A DNA stretch of 64,000 nt from a bacterium (GCA_024711295.1 JANJTB010000007.1:16557-80556); one strand, 5' to 3'; shown: positions 43,936 through 53,386, counted from the stretch's first letter. Notes: generated from the letters alone by a model not told the origin. Made by a program: numbers and translations.

Positions 43936-45510
43936 TTATCTTGGATTTAATTCAATAAAAGGTACTATCATTTCTTCCATCGAAACGCCACCATGTTGGA
44001 AACTGTCCCTGTATCTGTTGATATAATGATGAAAATCGGTTGGATAAACAAAATAAAAATCTTCTTTGGCAATGATATTATTAACAGTAATGCCCTGCGA
44101 AGGTAGTCTGAAATCTTCAGGTCTTGATAATTGTATAGCATGCCTGTTTTCAGCTTTCACATTTTTACCGAATTTGTATCTCAAATTGGTTGAAGTATCT
44201 CTGTCTCCAAGAACTTTTACGCCTCGCATACATCTGATTGAACCATGGTCAGTTGTAACTATAACTTTCAAATCTTTGAAGGAAGAGAGTGTTTTGAGCA
44301 TTCCTAAAAAACTTGAATGTTGAAACCACGACTTGGTAAGCGACCTGTATGCCGACTCGTCAGGAGCAATTTCTTTTAGAATTGCATAGTCAGACCTGGA
44401 ATGAGCAATCATATCAACAGCGTTTATTACGATAGCAGTCAACTGGTTATTTTTAAATTGATGAATATCTCTTTCAATTTTTTGACCAAATTCAGTATCG
44501 AATATTTTTACGTATGCCGGTTTATTCTTTAATTTTATTCTTCTTCTTTCAACCCATGCTTCCATAAGCTCTTTTTCATAAGCATTTAGCTTATGGTCTT
44601 CGCTGTTTGTGTCACTACTCCACCACTGAGGATAATGCTTTTTGATATCAGCAGGGAACAGTCCGGAAAAAATTGCATTTCTTGCAAACTGGGTAGCTGT
44701 TGGCAGAATTGCGCAATAGAAATTTGTTTTGAATGTATAAAAGGGTGAAATTATCTGTTGCATCATCAACCACTGGTCGTAGCGCATACAATCTACCACA
44801 AACATGACTACATTCTTGCCCTCGTTAAGCATCGGCTGAAGGTGTACGTCCAGAAGATGTGGTGATAATACCGGGTCAGCTTCGCTGTAACGTTTTTGTA
44901 TCCAGTTAACATAATTATTCTCTACAAATTTCGAAAATTCGGCATTTGCGTCCTTGAACTGATCCTCGAGTGTTTGCTTGAGTGCTGAATTAGGCATTCT
45001 ATCCAGTTCTAGTGACCAGGAGACTAATTTAGTATAAATCTCTACCCAGTCATTCCATTCCAGATTATCGAGCATTTTTCTGGATAATTCGGTAAAACCT
45101 GATAAGTAAACCTGAGTAAACTTTTCTTCTTCTAATCTTGATGATTCGAGGAATTTTTTTGCTGCCAGCAGAATCTGAGCAGGATTAACAGGCTTTGTCA
45201 GATAATCATCAATCTTACTTCCCAAAGCATCTTCCATTAGGCTTTCGGCTTCGTTTTTGGTTACCATTACAACAGGGGTTGTCGGATCTATTGACTTAAG
45301 GACAGGAAGTGTTTCCAATCCTGTGATACCAACCATAGATTCGTCAAGGAATATTAGACTGTAGTGTTGTGATTTTACCATCTCAATGGCATCTTCGCCA
45401 TTTGTAGCGGTATCAACTTCATAGCCGCGTTGCTTTAGTAAAATTACGTGAGGACGTAACATTTCAATTTCATCATCAATCCAGAGTATTTTCCCTTTTT
45501 GATTATCCAT
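43936..45510 (-). CDS. porX: PorX, T9SS response regulator with PglZ domain
   Basis: A 524-residue regulator of type IX secretion. Receiver domain about 7-125 with phospho-acceptor Asp56 (LIFLDESM) and the conserved Lys106 (DDYLTKPVNP). A helical linker leads to a PglZ/alkaline-phosphatase-superfamily domain (about 215-520) with VMFVVDCMRYDQW, LPTATQFARNAIFSGLFP and TTDHGSIRC; in PorX this domain is a zinc phosphodiesterase acting on cyclic and linear oligonucleotides. With PorY and sigma factor SigP it controls T9SS genes in Porphyromonas. Neither porY nor T9SS structural genes are adjacent, but sorting-domain proteins lie elsewhere in the window. Monocistronic. Confidence 0.95.
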   Translation of the reverse strand: MDNQKGKILWIDDEIEMLRPHVILLKQRGYEVDTATNGEDAIEMVKSQHYSLIFLDESMVGITGLETLPVLKSIDPTTPVVMVTKNEAESLMEDALGSKIDDYLTKPVNPAQILLAAKKFLESSRLEEEKFTQVYLSGFTELSRKMLDNLEWNDWVEIYTKLVSWSLELDRMPNSALKQTLEDQFKDANAEFSKFVENNYVNWIQKRYSEADPVLSPHLLDVHLQPMLNEGKNVVMFVVDCMRYDQWLMMQQIISPFYTFKTNFYCAILPTATQFARNAIFSGLFPADIKKHYPQWWSSDTNSEDHKLNAYEKELMEAWVERRRIKLKNKPAYVKIFDTEFGQKIERDIHQFKNNQLTAIVINAVDMIAHSRSDYAILKEIAPDESAYRSLTKSWFQHSSFLGMLKTLSSFKDLKVIVTTDHGSIRCMRGVKVLGDRDTSTNLRYKFGKNVKAENRHAIQLSRPEDFRLPSQGITVNNIIAKEDFYFVYPTDFHHYINRYRDSFQHGGVSMEEMIVPFIELNPR

Positions 45511-45664
45511 GCCGATATAATCCTTTAATTAATTAAGAATGTATAAATAAAAAAGTAAAAAAGCATGAATAGTATTACCCTGTAATGAAAATGAAACAAT
45601 TATAATTATTATCGTTTGAGAGTGCTATTTATTGTTAATTGGCAAATCACCAAATGCTCATGAT

Positions 45665-46477
45665 TTATAAATATTCGCTCCTGAATTCATTCACAAGCTC
45701 TTGAGTAAGTTTCTCTCTTTTTCTTAGCTCTGCGAACTTATTTAATAAGTCGTCTGTGGTAAGCCTCTTTTTTTCTTTAATACCTATTTCGTCAATAATT
45801 TCACCTTTGTACATCATGATAGTTCTATTGCCAAGACTCAGCGCCTGTTGCATACTATGAGTAACCATTACGGTTGTCAGGTTATCTCTCGATACAAATA
45901 GCTCTGTCAGTTTGATTATTTGTGCAGCAGATTTAGGGTCGAGTGCAGCTGTATGCTCATCAAGGAGCAAGACTTTTGGTTTTTTGATAACAGCCATAAG
46001 CAGAGTTATTGCCTGCCTTTGACCACCTGATAAGGAACCAATTTTATTCTCCAATCTGGTTTCCAATTGCATTTCCAATTCAGAAACAACTGCGGATAGA
46101 TCCTTGTTCTTGCCGGAATTCAGATTCAGTAATGGTAGCCTGCGACTCCCTCTAAGGGTAGCAAGATGCAGATTCTCTGCTATGGTCATATTTGGTGCGG
46201 TTCCTGAAAATGGATTCTGAAATACTCTAGATAAGTATTTTGCTCTTTGATGTTCAATTCGTTGAGTAACATTCTCACCATTGACGTAAATTTCGCCTTC
46301 ATCACCAATAAATGAACCTGAAATAGCATTTAACAAGGTAGATTTTCCCGAGCCATTAGTTCCTATAATGGTTAAAAAATCACCTTCTTGAATTTCTAAA
46401 TTAATATTTTTAAGAGCTTTAACTTCGTTAATGCTGCCCGGGTTGAAAGTTTTAGAAAAATTTTCTATCCTGATCAT
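45665..46477 (-). CDS. ABC importer ATP-binding protein
   Basis: A 270-residue ATPase of the family working with COG4120 permeases and PF04392-type binding proteins (COG1101). Walker A GTNGSGKSTLLN, Q-loop VFQNPF, signature LSGGQRQAITLL and Walker B VLLLDEHTAALD; the usual DEPT is DEHT here, which is common in this subfamily. Its ATG overlaps the stop codon of the permease fusion by one base (TAATG), so both are translated together. Relatives import small organic molecules such as tryptophan; the ligand here is unknown. Confidence 0.92.
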   Translation of the reverse strand: MIRIENFSKTFNPGSINEVKALKNINLEIQEGDFLTIIGTNGSGKSTLLNAISGSFIGDEGEIYVNGENVTQRIEHQRAKYLSRVFQNPFSGTAPNMTIAENLHLATLRGSRRLPLLNLNSGKNKDLSAVVSELEMQLETRLENKIGSLSGGQRQAITLLMAVIKKPKVLLLDEHTAALDPKSAAQIIKLTELFVSRDNLTTVMVTHSMQQALSLGNRTIMMYKGEIIDEIGIKEKKRLTTDDLLNKFAELRKREKLTQELVNEFRSEYL

Positions 46478-49400
46478 TATATTTTCACCTCTAATTTATC
46501 CTGAACCGATTTAGGTAATTTTATTTTATAGAGTTTAAGAAGCTCTTTGTTAATTTCCAATTTTTCAGGGATAAAGTCAATAATTGGGATTTCTTTGATA
46601 TTATTTCCTGAAAAAACTTTCTCAGACTGCTTGCCTACTTCCGTACCGACTTGGTGATAGTCAGCTCCAAGTGAGGCAAAAGCACCATTTTTAACATCTC
46701 CGAAAGTATTTGTAAAATATGGGATTTTATTTGACTTAAGTACATTTGCAATTTGGGGTGAAGCTAATACTACGGTGTTATCGCCTGATGTAAAAAACAA
46801 ATCAATCTTCTTTTCGAGTAATGATTTTAATCCATCTTGGATATCGCTGATTGAAGTAACATTTTGCTCAATGAGTTCAAAATTATACTTCTTTGATGCA
46901 GCTCTGGCTTTTTCAGTACAAATTTGTGAGCATGCCTCTGATGAATTCCAAAGAATACCTATTCTTTTTGCAGCAGGGAATATGTCTCGCATTAGTTTAA
47001 TGCTTGACTCTACAGGCTGCAAAGTAGCTACACCTGTTATGTTTGCCCTATGATTAGTTGGAGATTCTGCAATGCCTAATACATAAGGACTTGTAACTGC
47101 TCCGAAAATATGAGGTATTTTATCATTAAAGCCTGCTACTGTTTGCAATGCAGGTGTAGAAGCTGTTATGATATAATCATATTGCTTTCTGATTATGTCT
47201 TTGGTGATTATCTGAGCATTCGAAAAGTCACCCTGTGCATTGTAATAGTCTAATTTGAGATTGTATTTACTCAGGATATTATTTTCTTTGAAGTAGTTCA
47301 AAATCCCATCTTTTGTTTCGATAAGTAAGACATTCTCGTTAAACAGCAGAATGGCAACAGTTTTTTGCTTTTCAACAGGTTTGGGCTTATCAGCACTATT
47401 ACTATCAAGTCGTATAACTTTGTCGGCTTTGTTTAGTAGATTATCATCAAGTTTATAGTTGATTTTATCTGCTACAATTTTATTAATATAAAGTAAAGTT
47501 TGAGTGGTTTGCTTGATAGGAATTTTTTCCGGATTCTCACCGTCAAGGATTTTTGCAATATAAATACCACCGTCAAATCCTGTTCTGTAATAGTCAGGTC
47601 CTAAAGCTGCCAAAGTATTATTATAAATCAATTCAGAGTCAACCGAATAAAGCGGGATTTTATTTTCTGAGGCAACTTTTGCATAACTGTCGTAAGATAC
47701 GTTTAGGGTGTTATCTCCAGCATTCAAAAATACCTGTGCTCCTTTATTAACAAGTGACCTTGATGCTTCCAAAACCTCATTAGGATTTGTTACTGTTTGT
47801 TCCAATAATTCAAGGCCTAAGTCCTTAGCAATACTTCTGAGTTTAAGAGTTACAGCCTCTGAGTTTGCTTCACTGCTATTCCAAACAATTCCTATTTTCT
47901 TTCGGTCAGGACTCATATCTTTGATAAGTTTCATCATTCCTTCGAGAGGTGGGAAACATGATACTCCAGTAAAGTTCGGTAAGTGCTCGGTTGGAGACTT
48001 CGCAGCTCCAATTTTATAAGGGTCATAAATATATGTAAATACTACAGTAGGCTTTTTCCTTGCACCAATCATTTGCACTGCAGACTGAACAACCGGTGTT
48101 GATAATGGGACAATTACATCAACATCTCTGGCAATTAAATCCTGCATAATTGAATTAATCATAGGAAAATCTGCGTTAGCATTTTTGTAAATTATTTCTA
48201 GGTTTTGACCATCTTTGTAACCACTTGCTTCTAACGCATGCAATATGCCTTGCTTCGCTATTTCAACATTTGGTTCCATTGCAAACTGTACTATCCCTAC
48301 TTTTAATTTATTAACGGTTTTTTTTGCTCCGATAAACAAATTTGCTTTATACAGAATATCCTCATTGAATTTTATTCCAAGTTTATCTGCAACATCTAAA
48401 TTGAGCCCATAAGTGAGCTTTGTATATTTTTGGAATGGTATGTCTGCTGGTTTTTCGCCGTTAAGGATTCTTTTTACAATTCCTGCAGCAGCAATACCAC
48501 TTGATGAATAGTCATAACCTATTGCTGCAAGGCCTCCATCGGGCAACCTTTCTACATCATTCATGATTACTGGAATATTCTTTGGATTAGTAGCTTTCAG
48601 AATAGCATCAAAAGCTGAATAAACTGTGTTATCCGGTGGAAGCAGCACTAAATCAACTTTTTTGTTGATTAGTGAAGCGGCAGCTTGTTGTACTTCTGAA
48701 GAATTATTAACAGTTGCTTCAGTATAATTAATGTTCGGATATTTCAGCAGCTCTTTTTTAAGGTTGTGAATATTAAATTCCGAATTAGTCTGACCGATGT
48801 CCCAAATGGTGCCAATACTCAGCTTATCGCCAAATATTGATGTTACAAGCTCGAGAGTCTTATCCATTGGTGCCCATCCATAGGTACCTGTGATATTTGG
48901 TAAATGATTATTATCATCTGTTCCTGCTTTTAGGATAAAAGGATTTGCAACGGTTGCAAATACTACCGGAATATCCTTAACTTTGTTCATTGCTGCTTGG
49001 GTTGCAGGTGTTGATATTGCAACTATCAAATCGACTTTTTCAAGAATAAAATTGTCTATGATATTATTTAGAGTAGATACATCTCCATTTGCATTCTTTA
49101 TGATAAAGTCAGTGTTGTCGTCATACCCAAGCTTTTTCATTTCATCAAGGAATGATTCTCTGGTAATATCAAGCACACCGTTAGATGTAATCTGTACGAT
49201 TCCTATCTTATGCTCAGATTTTGCAGATTTACCGTTTGAAGAGAATAAGGACTGAAGATCATCGAAAAAATAAGCCGAAATTGAAATTATAATAAGAAAT
49301 ATAATTAATATTGAATTTTTCTTGTTTAACTTGAAATTGATTGTTTTTTTTCGACCTCTGGATTTTGATACAAAAATTGATACATACAAAGTAAGCAAAA

Positions 49401-50220
49401 CAAATAGTGCTGTCAGAAGTTTGAGGTCAATAGGATTCATACCGGCAAATAATGCAAATGCAATCATAAACCTGAATACTACAGCACCGAGGGCTGCACT
49501 CGCAAATCTGGTATAAATATTTGGGTTTTTGATTATTGCTTCACCAATAATCACTGCAGCCAAACCATTCACTACCATTCCTATACCCATTCCAATATCT
49601 GCAAATCCCTGATATTGAGCAATAGCAGCACCTGATAATCCTACAAAGCCGTTTGACAGAGCTATTCCAAAAATTTTGACTGTATCAACATTAACACCCT
49701 GTGCAGAAGACATTATGGGATTATCACCGGTTGCACGTAATGTTAGCCCTAAGTCTGTTCTGAAGAACAGCCCTATACCTGTGCAAATTAGCGCTATTAT
49801 TATGCCCATGATTATTGAAAGCCAAACATCAGAATCTAACCCTGGGTTAAAATTTTCGATGATTGTGTTAAAACCATCAAAATTTAATAGAGGTACATTG
49901 CTTTTTCCCATTATATGCAAATTTATCGAATACAGGGCGATCATTACTAAAATTCCGGCAAGTAATCCATTGACTTTCATTTTTGTATGAATTAGCCCTG
50001 TAAATATTCCGGCAATTCCACCTGCCAAAAAAGCAAAAAACAGAGATATATATGGATTATAACCTCCTACTATAAACATAGCGCTTACAGCCGCTCCAAG
50101 TGTAAAGCTTCCGTCAACAGTTATATCAGGAAAGTCTAAAATGCGGTATGTAATATATACGCCAATTGTCATTATTGCGTAAATCAGCCCAAGCACCAAT
50201 GCGCCTACCCATAGTTCCAT
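46477..50220 (-). CDS. ABC permease fused to three tandem substrate-binding domains
   Basis: A 1247-residue single chain. Residues 1-285 are a COG4120-type permease (BPD_transp_2 fold, about eight hydrophobic segments; LRATGDNPIMSSAQGV is typical). A further helix (about 302-319) carries the chain to the periplasm. Three homologous PF04392/COG2984 binding domains follow: about 337-635 (KIGIVQIT), 640-935 (KVGIVQFA) and 945-1240 (TVAILLFN), each with a STPA/STPV/STPA motif and a GIxWNSSExxS-like motif. Such binding proteins are normally separate lipoproteins. No frame break or start signal lies between the parts. It starts 3 nt after the STAS gene, whose stop region holds its GGAGG, and overlaps the ATPase gene by one base. 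Confidence 0.9.
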   Translation of the reverse strand: MELWVGALVLGLIYAIMTIGVYITYRILDFPDITVDGSFTLGAAVSAMFIVGGYNPYISLFFAFLAGGIAGIFTGLIHTKMKVNGLLAGILVMIALYSINLHIMGKSNVPLLNFDGFNTIIENFNPGLDSDVWLSIIMGIIIALICTGIGLFFRTDLGLTLRATGDNPIMSSAQGVNVDTVKIFGIALSNGFVGLSGAAIAQYQGFADIGMGIGMVVNGLAAVIIGEAIIKNPNIYTRFASAALGAVVFRFMIAFALFAGMNPIDLKLLTALFVLLTLYVSIFVSKSRGRKKTINFKLNKKNSILIIFLIIISISAYFFDDLQSLFSSNGKSAKSEHKIGIVQITSNGVLDITRESFLDEMKKLGYDDNTDFIIKNANGDVSTLNNIIDNFILEKVDLIVAISTPATQAAMNKVKDIPVVFATVANPFILKAGTDDNNHLPNITGTYGWAPMDKTLELVTSIFGDKLSIGTIWDIGQTNSEFNIHNLKKELLKYPNINYTEATVNNSSEVQQAAASLINKKVDLVLLPPDNTVYSAFDAILKATNPKNIPVIMNDVERLPDGGLAAIGYDYSSSGIAAAGIVKRILNGEKPADIPFQKYTKLTYGLNLDVADKLGIKFNEDILYKANLFIGAKKTVNKLKVGIVQFAMEPNVEIAKQGILHALEASGYKDGQNLEIIYKNANADFPMINSIMQDLIARDVDVIVPLSTPVVQSAVQMIGARKKPTVVFTYIYDPYKIGAAKSPTEHLPNFTGVSCFPPLEGMMKLIKDMSPDRKKIGIVWNSSEANSEAVTLKLRSIAKDLGLELLEQTVTNPNEVLEASRSLVNKGAQVFLNAGDNTLNVSYDSYAKVASENKIPLYSVDSELIYNNTLAALGPDYYRTGFDGGIYIAKILDGENPEKIPIKQTTQTLLYINKIVADKINYKLDDNLLNKADKVIRLDSNSADKPKPVEKQKTVAILLFNENVLLIETKDGILNYFKENNILSKYNLKLDYYNAQGDFSNAQIITKDIIRKQYDYIITASTPALQTVAGFNDKIPHIFGAVTSPYVLGIAESPTNHRANITGVATLQPVESSIKLMRDIFPAAKRIGILWNSSEACSQICTEKARAASKKYNFELIEQNVTSISDIQDGLKSLLEKKIDLFFTSGDNTVVLASPQIANVLKSNKIPYFTNTFGDVKNGAFASLGADYHQVGTEVGKQSEKVFSGNNIKEIPIIDFIPEKLEINKELLKLYKIKLPKSVQDKLEVKI

Positions 50221-50222
50221 GA

Positions 50223-51425
50223 TTATACCTCCGGAATATATATTGCTATTGAACCCATACTTAAGCGACTGCCTTTGATATTGTGCATCAACTTAACGGG
50301 GGTTAAATCATTGATTATAGTTTGCAATTCGTCGTTGTAATTTTGTACTCCAAAACTTAGCAATTTTCTCTCGAATACTGCATAGTGCAAATGACTGGAC
50401 TTCTCACCTAAATCAAATCTGGCTCTATCTTGGTTATTATTTGCATAAATGCCCGTACCTGCTATCAAATGATTAAAGTACTCTTCTTCCACTGGGTAAT
50501 CAAACCAATCAGGGAAATTCGACAAGTCAAAGATGCTTAGGTTGTTTTGCGGTTTATTCTTTGATAAGGGTACTTTTTTCAGATTTATCCCCATCAAACC
50601 TTTACTTTCGCCAATGATGGTAAATCCGAAGAAATCCATTTTAATTATACCTGATATACTTGATAATAACTCATCAATAGAAATGTAACTTTTAGAGGCA
50701 TCGAAAGATATTTTGTAAGCACATTCACCTGTGAACTCTGTACTTTCGAGTGCTGAATACGAAACATTGCTTTTGGTGCTTCCGGCCAACATGTAGTCAA
50801 CGGCTGAACGCTTAGCTGCAGGTAGTACAAACAGATTACCATCAATTATCATCCCTTCACCAAAGTAGTCGCAAATGGCTGACCAATCATCACCAATGGC
50901 ATAAGTGCCAAATCCATAGTGAGATTGTCGGGTGATTTTTTTCAGATGATTTTTTTCTTCATAACTTGATAATTCAAGCAATGATTTCTCACCAAGTTTC
51001 TCAAAGGTTGATTTAAAATTGCTTTTAATTATGGAATATTTTATACCGTCAATTTCATGCTCAGTAAGGTCTTGAACAGACTCTTCCACAGATTGAACAA
51101 TATCCGGTTCGGATAGTTTCTCAACCACCTTGAATAATTTAAGAAATCCACTAAGCTTAAATACCTCATAAATTTGAGGGCTTAGTTGGTAGATTATAAT
51201 TTCGCCTTGAGCGCCACTAATTTTCTTTTGGTTTATCAGTAAGACTCTTAGCCCCGCAGAGCTAACATAATTTACTTCATTGAAATCTAAAATTATTCTT
51301 CTTCTGCCTGCATCGAGCAATTGCGAAATGTGTTTGTTTAATTCTTCAGAACTGATACCGTCAATTCTTCCACTGAGTCTGACCACTAATTCATTTTCTG
51401 AATAATACTCGGAGATATCGAGCAT
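50223..51425 (-). CDS. STAS-domain protein with a large unassigned C-terminal region
   Basis: A 400-residue cytoplasmic protein. Residues 1-110 are a STAS domain (VVRLSGRIDGISSEELNKHI, IILDFNEVNYVSSAGLRVLL, with the potentially phosphorylated Ser in YVSSAGL), as in anti-sigma antagonists such as SpoIIAA. The remaining 290 residues look like a globular domain (HYGFGTYAIGDDWSAICDYFGEGM and so on) that I do not recognise. The gene is first in an operon with the permease/binding-protein fusion and ATPase; the permease ATG follows the TAA by two bases, with GGAGGT inside this gene's last codons. This suggests the STAS protein regulates or assists the transporter. Confidence 0.8.
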   Translation of the reverse strand: MLDISEYYSENELVVRLSGRIDGISSEELNKHISQLLDAGRRRIILDFNEVNYVSSAGLRVLLINQKKISGAQGEIIIYQLSPQIYEVFKLSGFLKLFKVVEKLSEPDIVQSVEESVQDLTEHEIDGIKYSIIKSNFKSTFEKLGEKSLLELSSYEEKNHLKKITRQSHYGFGTYAIGDDWSAICDYFGEGMIIDGNLFVLPAAKRSAVDYMLAGSTKSNVSYSALESTEFTGECAYKISFDASKSYISIDELLSSISGIIKMDFFGFTIIGESKGLMGINLKKVPLSKNKPQNNLSIFDLSNFPDWFDYPVEEEYFNHLIAGTGIYANNNQDRARFDLGEKSSHLHYAVFERKLLSFGVQNYNDELQTIINDLTPVKLMHNIKGSRLSMGSIAIYIPEV

Positions 51426-51582
51426 ATATACCCCTGTAAGTAAACCAAATTATTATATTTTGTTAAAACTGACTAACAAAAATAAAATAATATAAGTAAA
51501 AACTAACAAATATTTTTACTCAGTAAAGTTTAATTTATAATAAAATAGAAAAGTACAAACTAAATATTTACCATTCGTGGTT
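51426..51582. other. Intergenic region before the STAS operon
   Basis: 157 AT-rich bases. On the minus strand TATTTTTG (plus 51477-51484) fits the -7 consensus and a TTTG lies 22 nt upstream of it, slightly beyond normal spacing. This would place transcription start about 40 nt before the STAS gene. Confidence 0.35.
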
Positions 51583-52044
51583 TTATGATTGTTTTGACAG
51601 AAGATTTATGTCATAAAGGTTATTCAGCTTGTGTATTGTTTTATCTCTCAAATCAGCAAGAGTTGCCTTGCTAAGCATTTGGTATGTTTCGTTCCTTAAT
51701 TTACCCCAGTGGTCATGAACAGGGCATGGTTCCGACATATTGCATCCTTCAAAACCCAATACACAGCGATGGAAAATGTCAAGACCGTCAATTGCTGCAA
51801 CAATATCAATCAATCTTACATGCTCTGCTGATTGGTTTAGAAAAAAACCTCCAGAATTTCCTTTTTTAGAACCGACAATCTCAGATGAAGTAAGTGTTTG
51901 TAATATTTTGGAGACAAACTCTTTGGGAACTTTGAGCTTTTCTGAAATTTGAGTAGCGTTGAATAATTGTCCTTTTTCCTGAGCAGATAAGAATAGTACT
52001 GATTGTAAGGCGATTTCGCATCGTTTAGAAAAAATAACAGTCAT
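51583..52044 (-). CDS. Rrf2-family transcriptional regulator with Fe-S-type cysteines
   Basis: A 153-residue regulator of the IscR/NsrR group. An N-terminal winged helix (about 1-65, FNATQISEKLKVPKEFVSKIL) is followed by the wing KKGNSGGFFLNQ and three Cys at 94, 101 and 107 (CVLGFEGC, then CPVHDHW), arranged nearly like the cluster ligands of IscR and NsrR. It is divergent from the ferredoxin/cupin pair and probably controls it in response to iron-sulfur status, oxygen or nitric oxide; the presence of nrfHA in the window fits a nitrosative theme, but that is inference. Confidence 0.93.
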   Translation of the reverse strand: MTVIFSKRCEIALQSVLFLSAQEKGQLFNATQISEKLKVPKEFVSKILQTLTSSEIVGSKKGNSGGFFLNQSAEHVRLIDIVAAIDGLDIFHRCVLGFEGCNMSEPCPVHDHWGKLRNETYQMLSKATLADLRDKTIHKLNNLYDINLLSKQS

Positions 52045-52150
52045 AAATATTCCCGATTTTTTTCTGCAAAAATAATATATAATTTGGTAATAAGATAAAT
52101 AATTCTTATTTTTAAATCAGACTTTATAATCTTATTTGAAAAACATTTTT

Positions 52151-53008
52151 ATGCTAAGAAAAATAATACAGATTGACGAAGAGTTATGTGATGGTTGTGC
52201 GGAATGTATTCCTTCTTGCCACGAAGGAGCATTGCAAATTATCGATGGTAAATGCAGACTTGTAAGTGACTTGTTCTGCGATGGGTTAGGCGCCTGTGTT
52301 GGTGAGTGTACAAAAGGTGCTCTGAAGATTATTGAAGCAGAGTCAATGCCTTATGATGAAATAGCAGTGATAAATTCAATGCTAGATAAACCTGTAAGTG
52401 TAATGCAAGCTCACTTAAGTCATTTATTTGAGCATGGTGAAACAGAATATTTAAATCAGGCAATTGGTTATCTTGAGTCTATTGGGATAAAAGTAAACAT
52501 CGCAAATAATACTCAGGTAAGGAATAATGATGGTGGGGGATGTCCCGGAAGTAAAATGATGGAGCTAAACCAGTACAAACTATCAGAACCAAAAAAGGAG
52601 AATCTTATGGAAAATGAATCAATGTTAGGCCATTGGCCAGTGCAGTTGCATTTGGTTAATCCAAATGCTCAATTCCTTAGAGGTAAGAAATTGATGATAC
52701 TTGCAAGCTGTGTTCCTGTGGCTTATGCAAATACTCACAATGAATATTTAAAAGGGAATTCTGTAGTAATTGCGTGTCCTAAATTGGACTATACAGACCC
52801 GTATCCTAGAAAAATTGAAGAATTGATTACAGTAGCCGGAATAAACGATATCACTGTAGTCCGAATGGAGGTACCATGTTGCAGCGGTATTACTACTATG
52901 TGTCTAAAAGCAGTAAGTGCAGCAAACAATCCTTCGGTTTTATTAACAGAACATATAATATCCACAGATGGGAGAAAAATCAATGAAAGAGTCATTAGCA
53001 GTAATTGA
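52151..53008 (+). CDS. 4Fe-4S ferredoxin-like protein with Cys-rich C-terminal domain
   Basis: A protein of about 285 residues. The first 70 residues are a two-cluster ferredoxin module: CDGCAECIPSCHEGAL (CxxCxxCxxxC) and CDGLGACVGECTKGAL. The long C-terminal region has further Cys residues (CPGS, LASCVPVAYAN, IACPKLDY and PCCSGITTMC) that may bind another cluster or metal. The frame opens at TTG 52136, but ATG 52151 is preferred. Proteins of this shape often lie beside Rrf2 regulators and hybrid-cluster proteins in anaerobes, pointing to a redox-stress role. The following cupin gene starts inside its 3' end (26-nt overlap). Confidence 0.88.
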   Translation: MLRKIIQIDEELCDGCAECIPSCHEGALQIIDGKCRLVSDLFCDGLGACVGECTKGALKIIEAESMPYDEIAVINSMLDKPVSVMQAHLSHLFEHGETEYLNQAIGYLESIGIKVNIANNTQVRNNDGGGCPGSKMMELNQYKLSEPKKENLMENESMLGHWPVQLHLVNPNAQFLRGKKLMILASCVPVAYANTHNEYLKGNSVVIACPKLDYTDPYPRKIEELITVAGINDITVVRMEVPCCSGITTMCLKAVSAANNPSVLLTEHIISTDGRKINERVISSN

Positions 53009-53342
53009 AAATCCTAACAGATTTGTCAATCATTCACAAGTAAAAAATATCATAAGTGATATCCAGTATCAGGATAACTCTATTGTAAGCAAAGTTGTTA
53101 TCAAAAAGCCATCAGGTAATGTAACAGTTTTTGCATTCGACAAGGATGAAGCCCTAAGCCCTCACTCTGCTCCATTCGATGCATTGGTTCAGGTGCTAGA
53201 TGGCACTGCAGAAATTATGATTGATAAGAATTTTTATGAACTCAACTCAGGTGATATTATAATTATGCCTGCAGGAATTGTTCATGGTGTCAAAGCAAAA
53301 GAAAAATTCAAAATGCTTCTGACTATGCTTAAATCTGAATAA
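52983..53342 (+). CDS. Small cupin-domain protein
   Basis: A 119-residue single-domain cupin (beta-barrel metal-binding fold). Cupin motif 1 is seen as SPHSAPFDALVQVLDGTAEIMID (His and the later Glu ligand candidates) and motif 2 as SGDIIIMPAGIVHGVKA. ATG 52983 is favoured by GGGAG at 52969-52974; an in-frame ATG 52968 would add five residues. It overlaps the ferredoxin-like gene by 26 nt, indicating tight coupling. Such cupins next to Rrf2 regulators are predicted sensors or small oxidases; reaction unknown. Confidence 0.88.
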   Translation: MKESLAVIENPNRFVNHSQVKNIISDIQYQDNSIVSKVVIKKPSGNVTVFAFDKDEALSPHSAPFDALVQVLDGTAEIMIDKNFYELNSGDIIIMPAGIVHGVKAKEKFKMLLTMLKSE

Positions 53343-53386
53343 ATGATAATATGCCCTCAAACATAGCAAGTTAAGTGGGCTTTTAT

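Noticed and set aside
49676..49990. A 104-codon plus-strand open frame opposite the permease part of the fusion gene
   Set aside because: Antisense to conserved permease sequence, without start signals.
53352..53386. GCCC/GGGC pair with a following T-rich stretch after the cupin gene
   Set aside because: Only four base pairs close the stem and the interior does not pair well; too weak to call a terminator.
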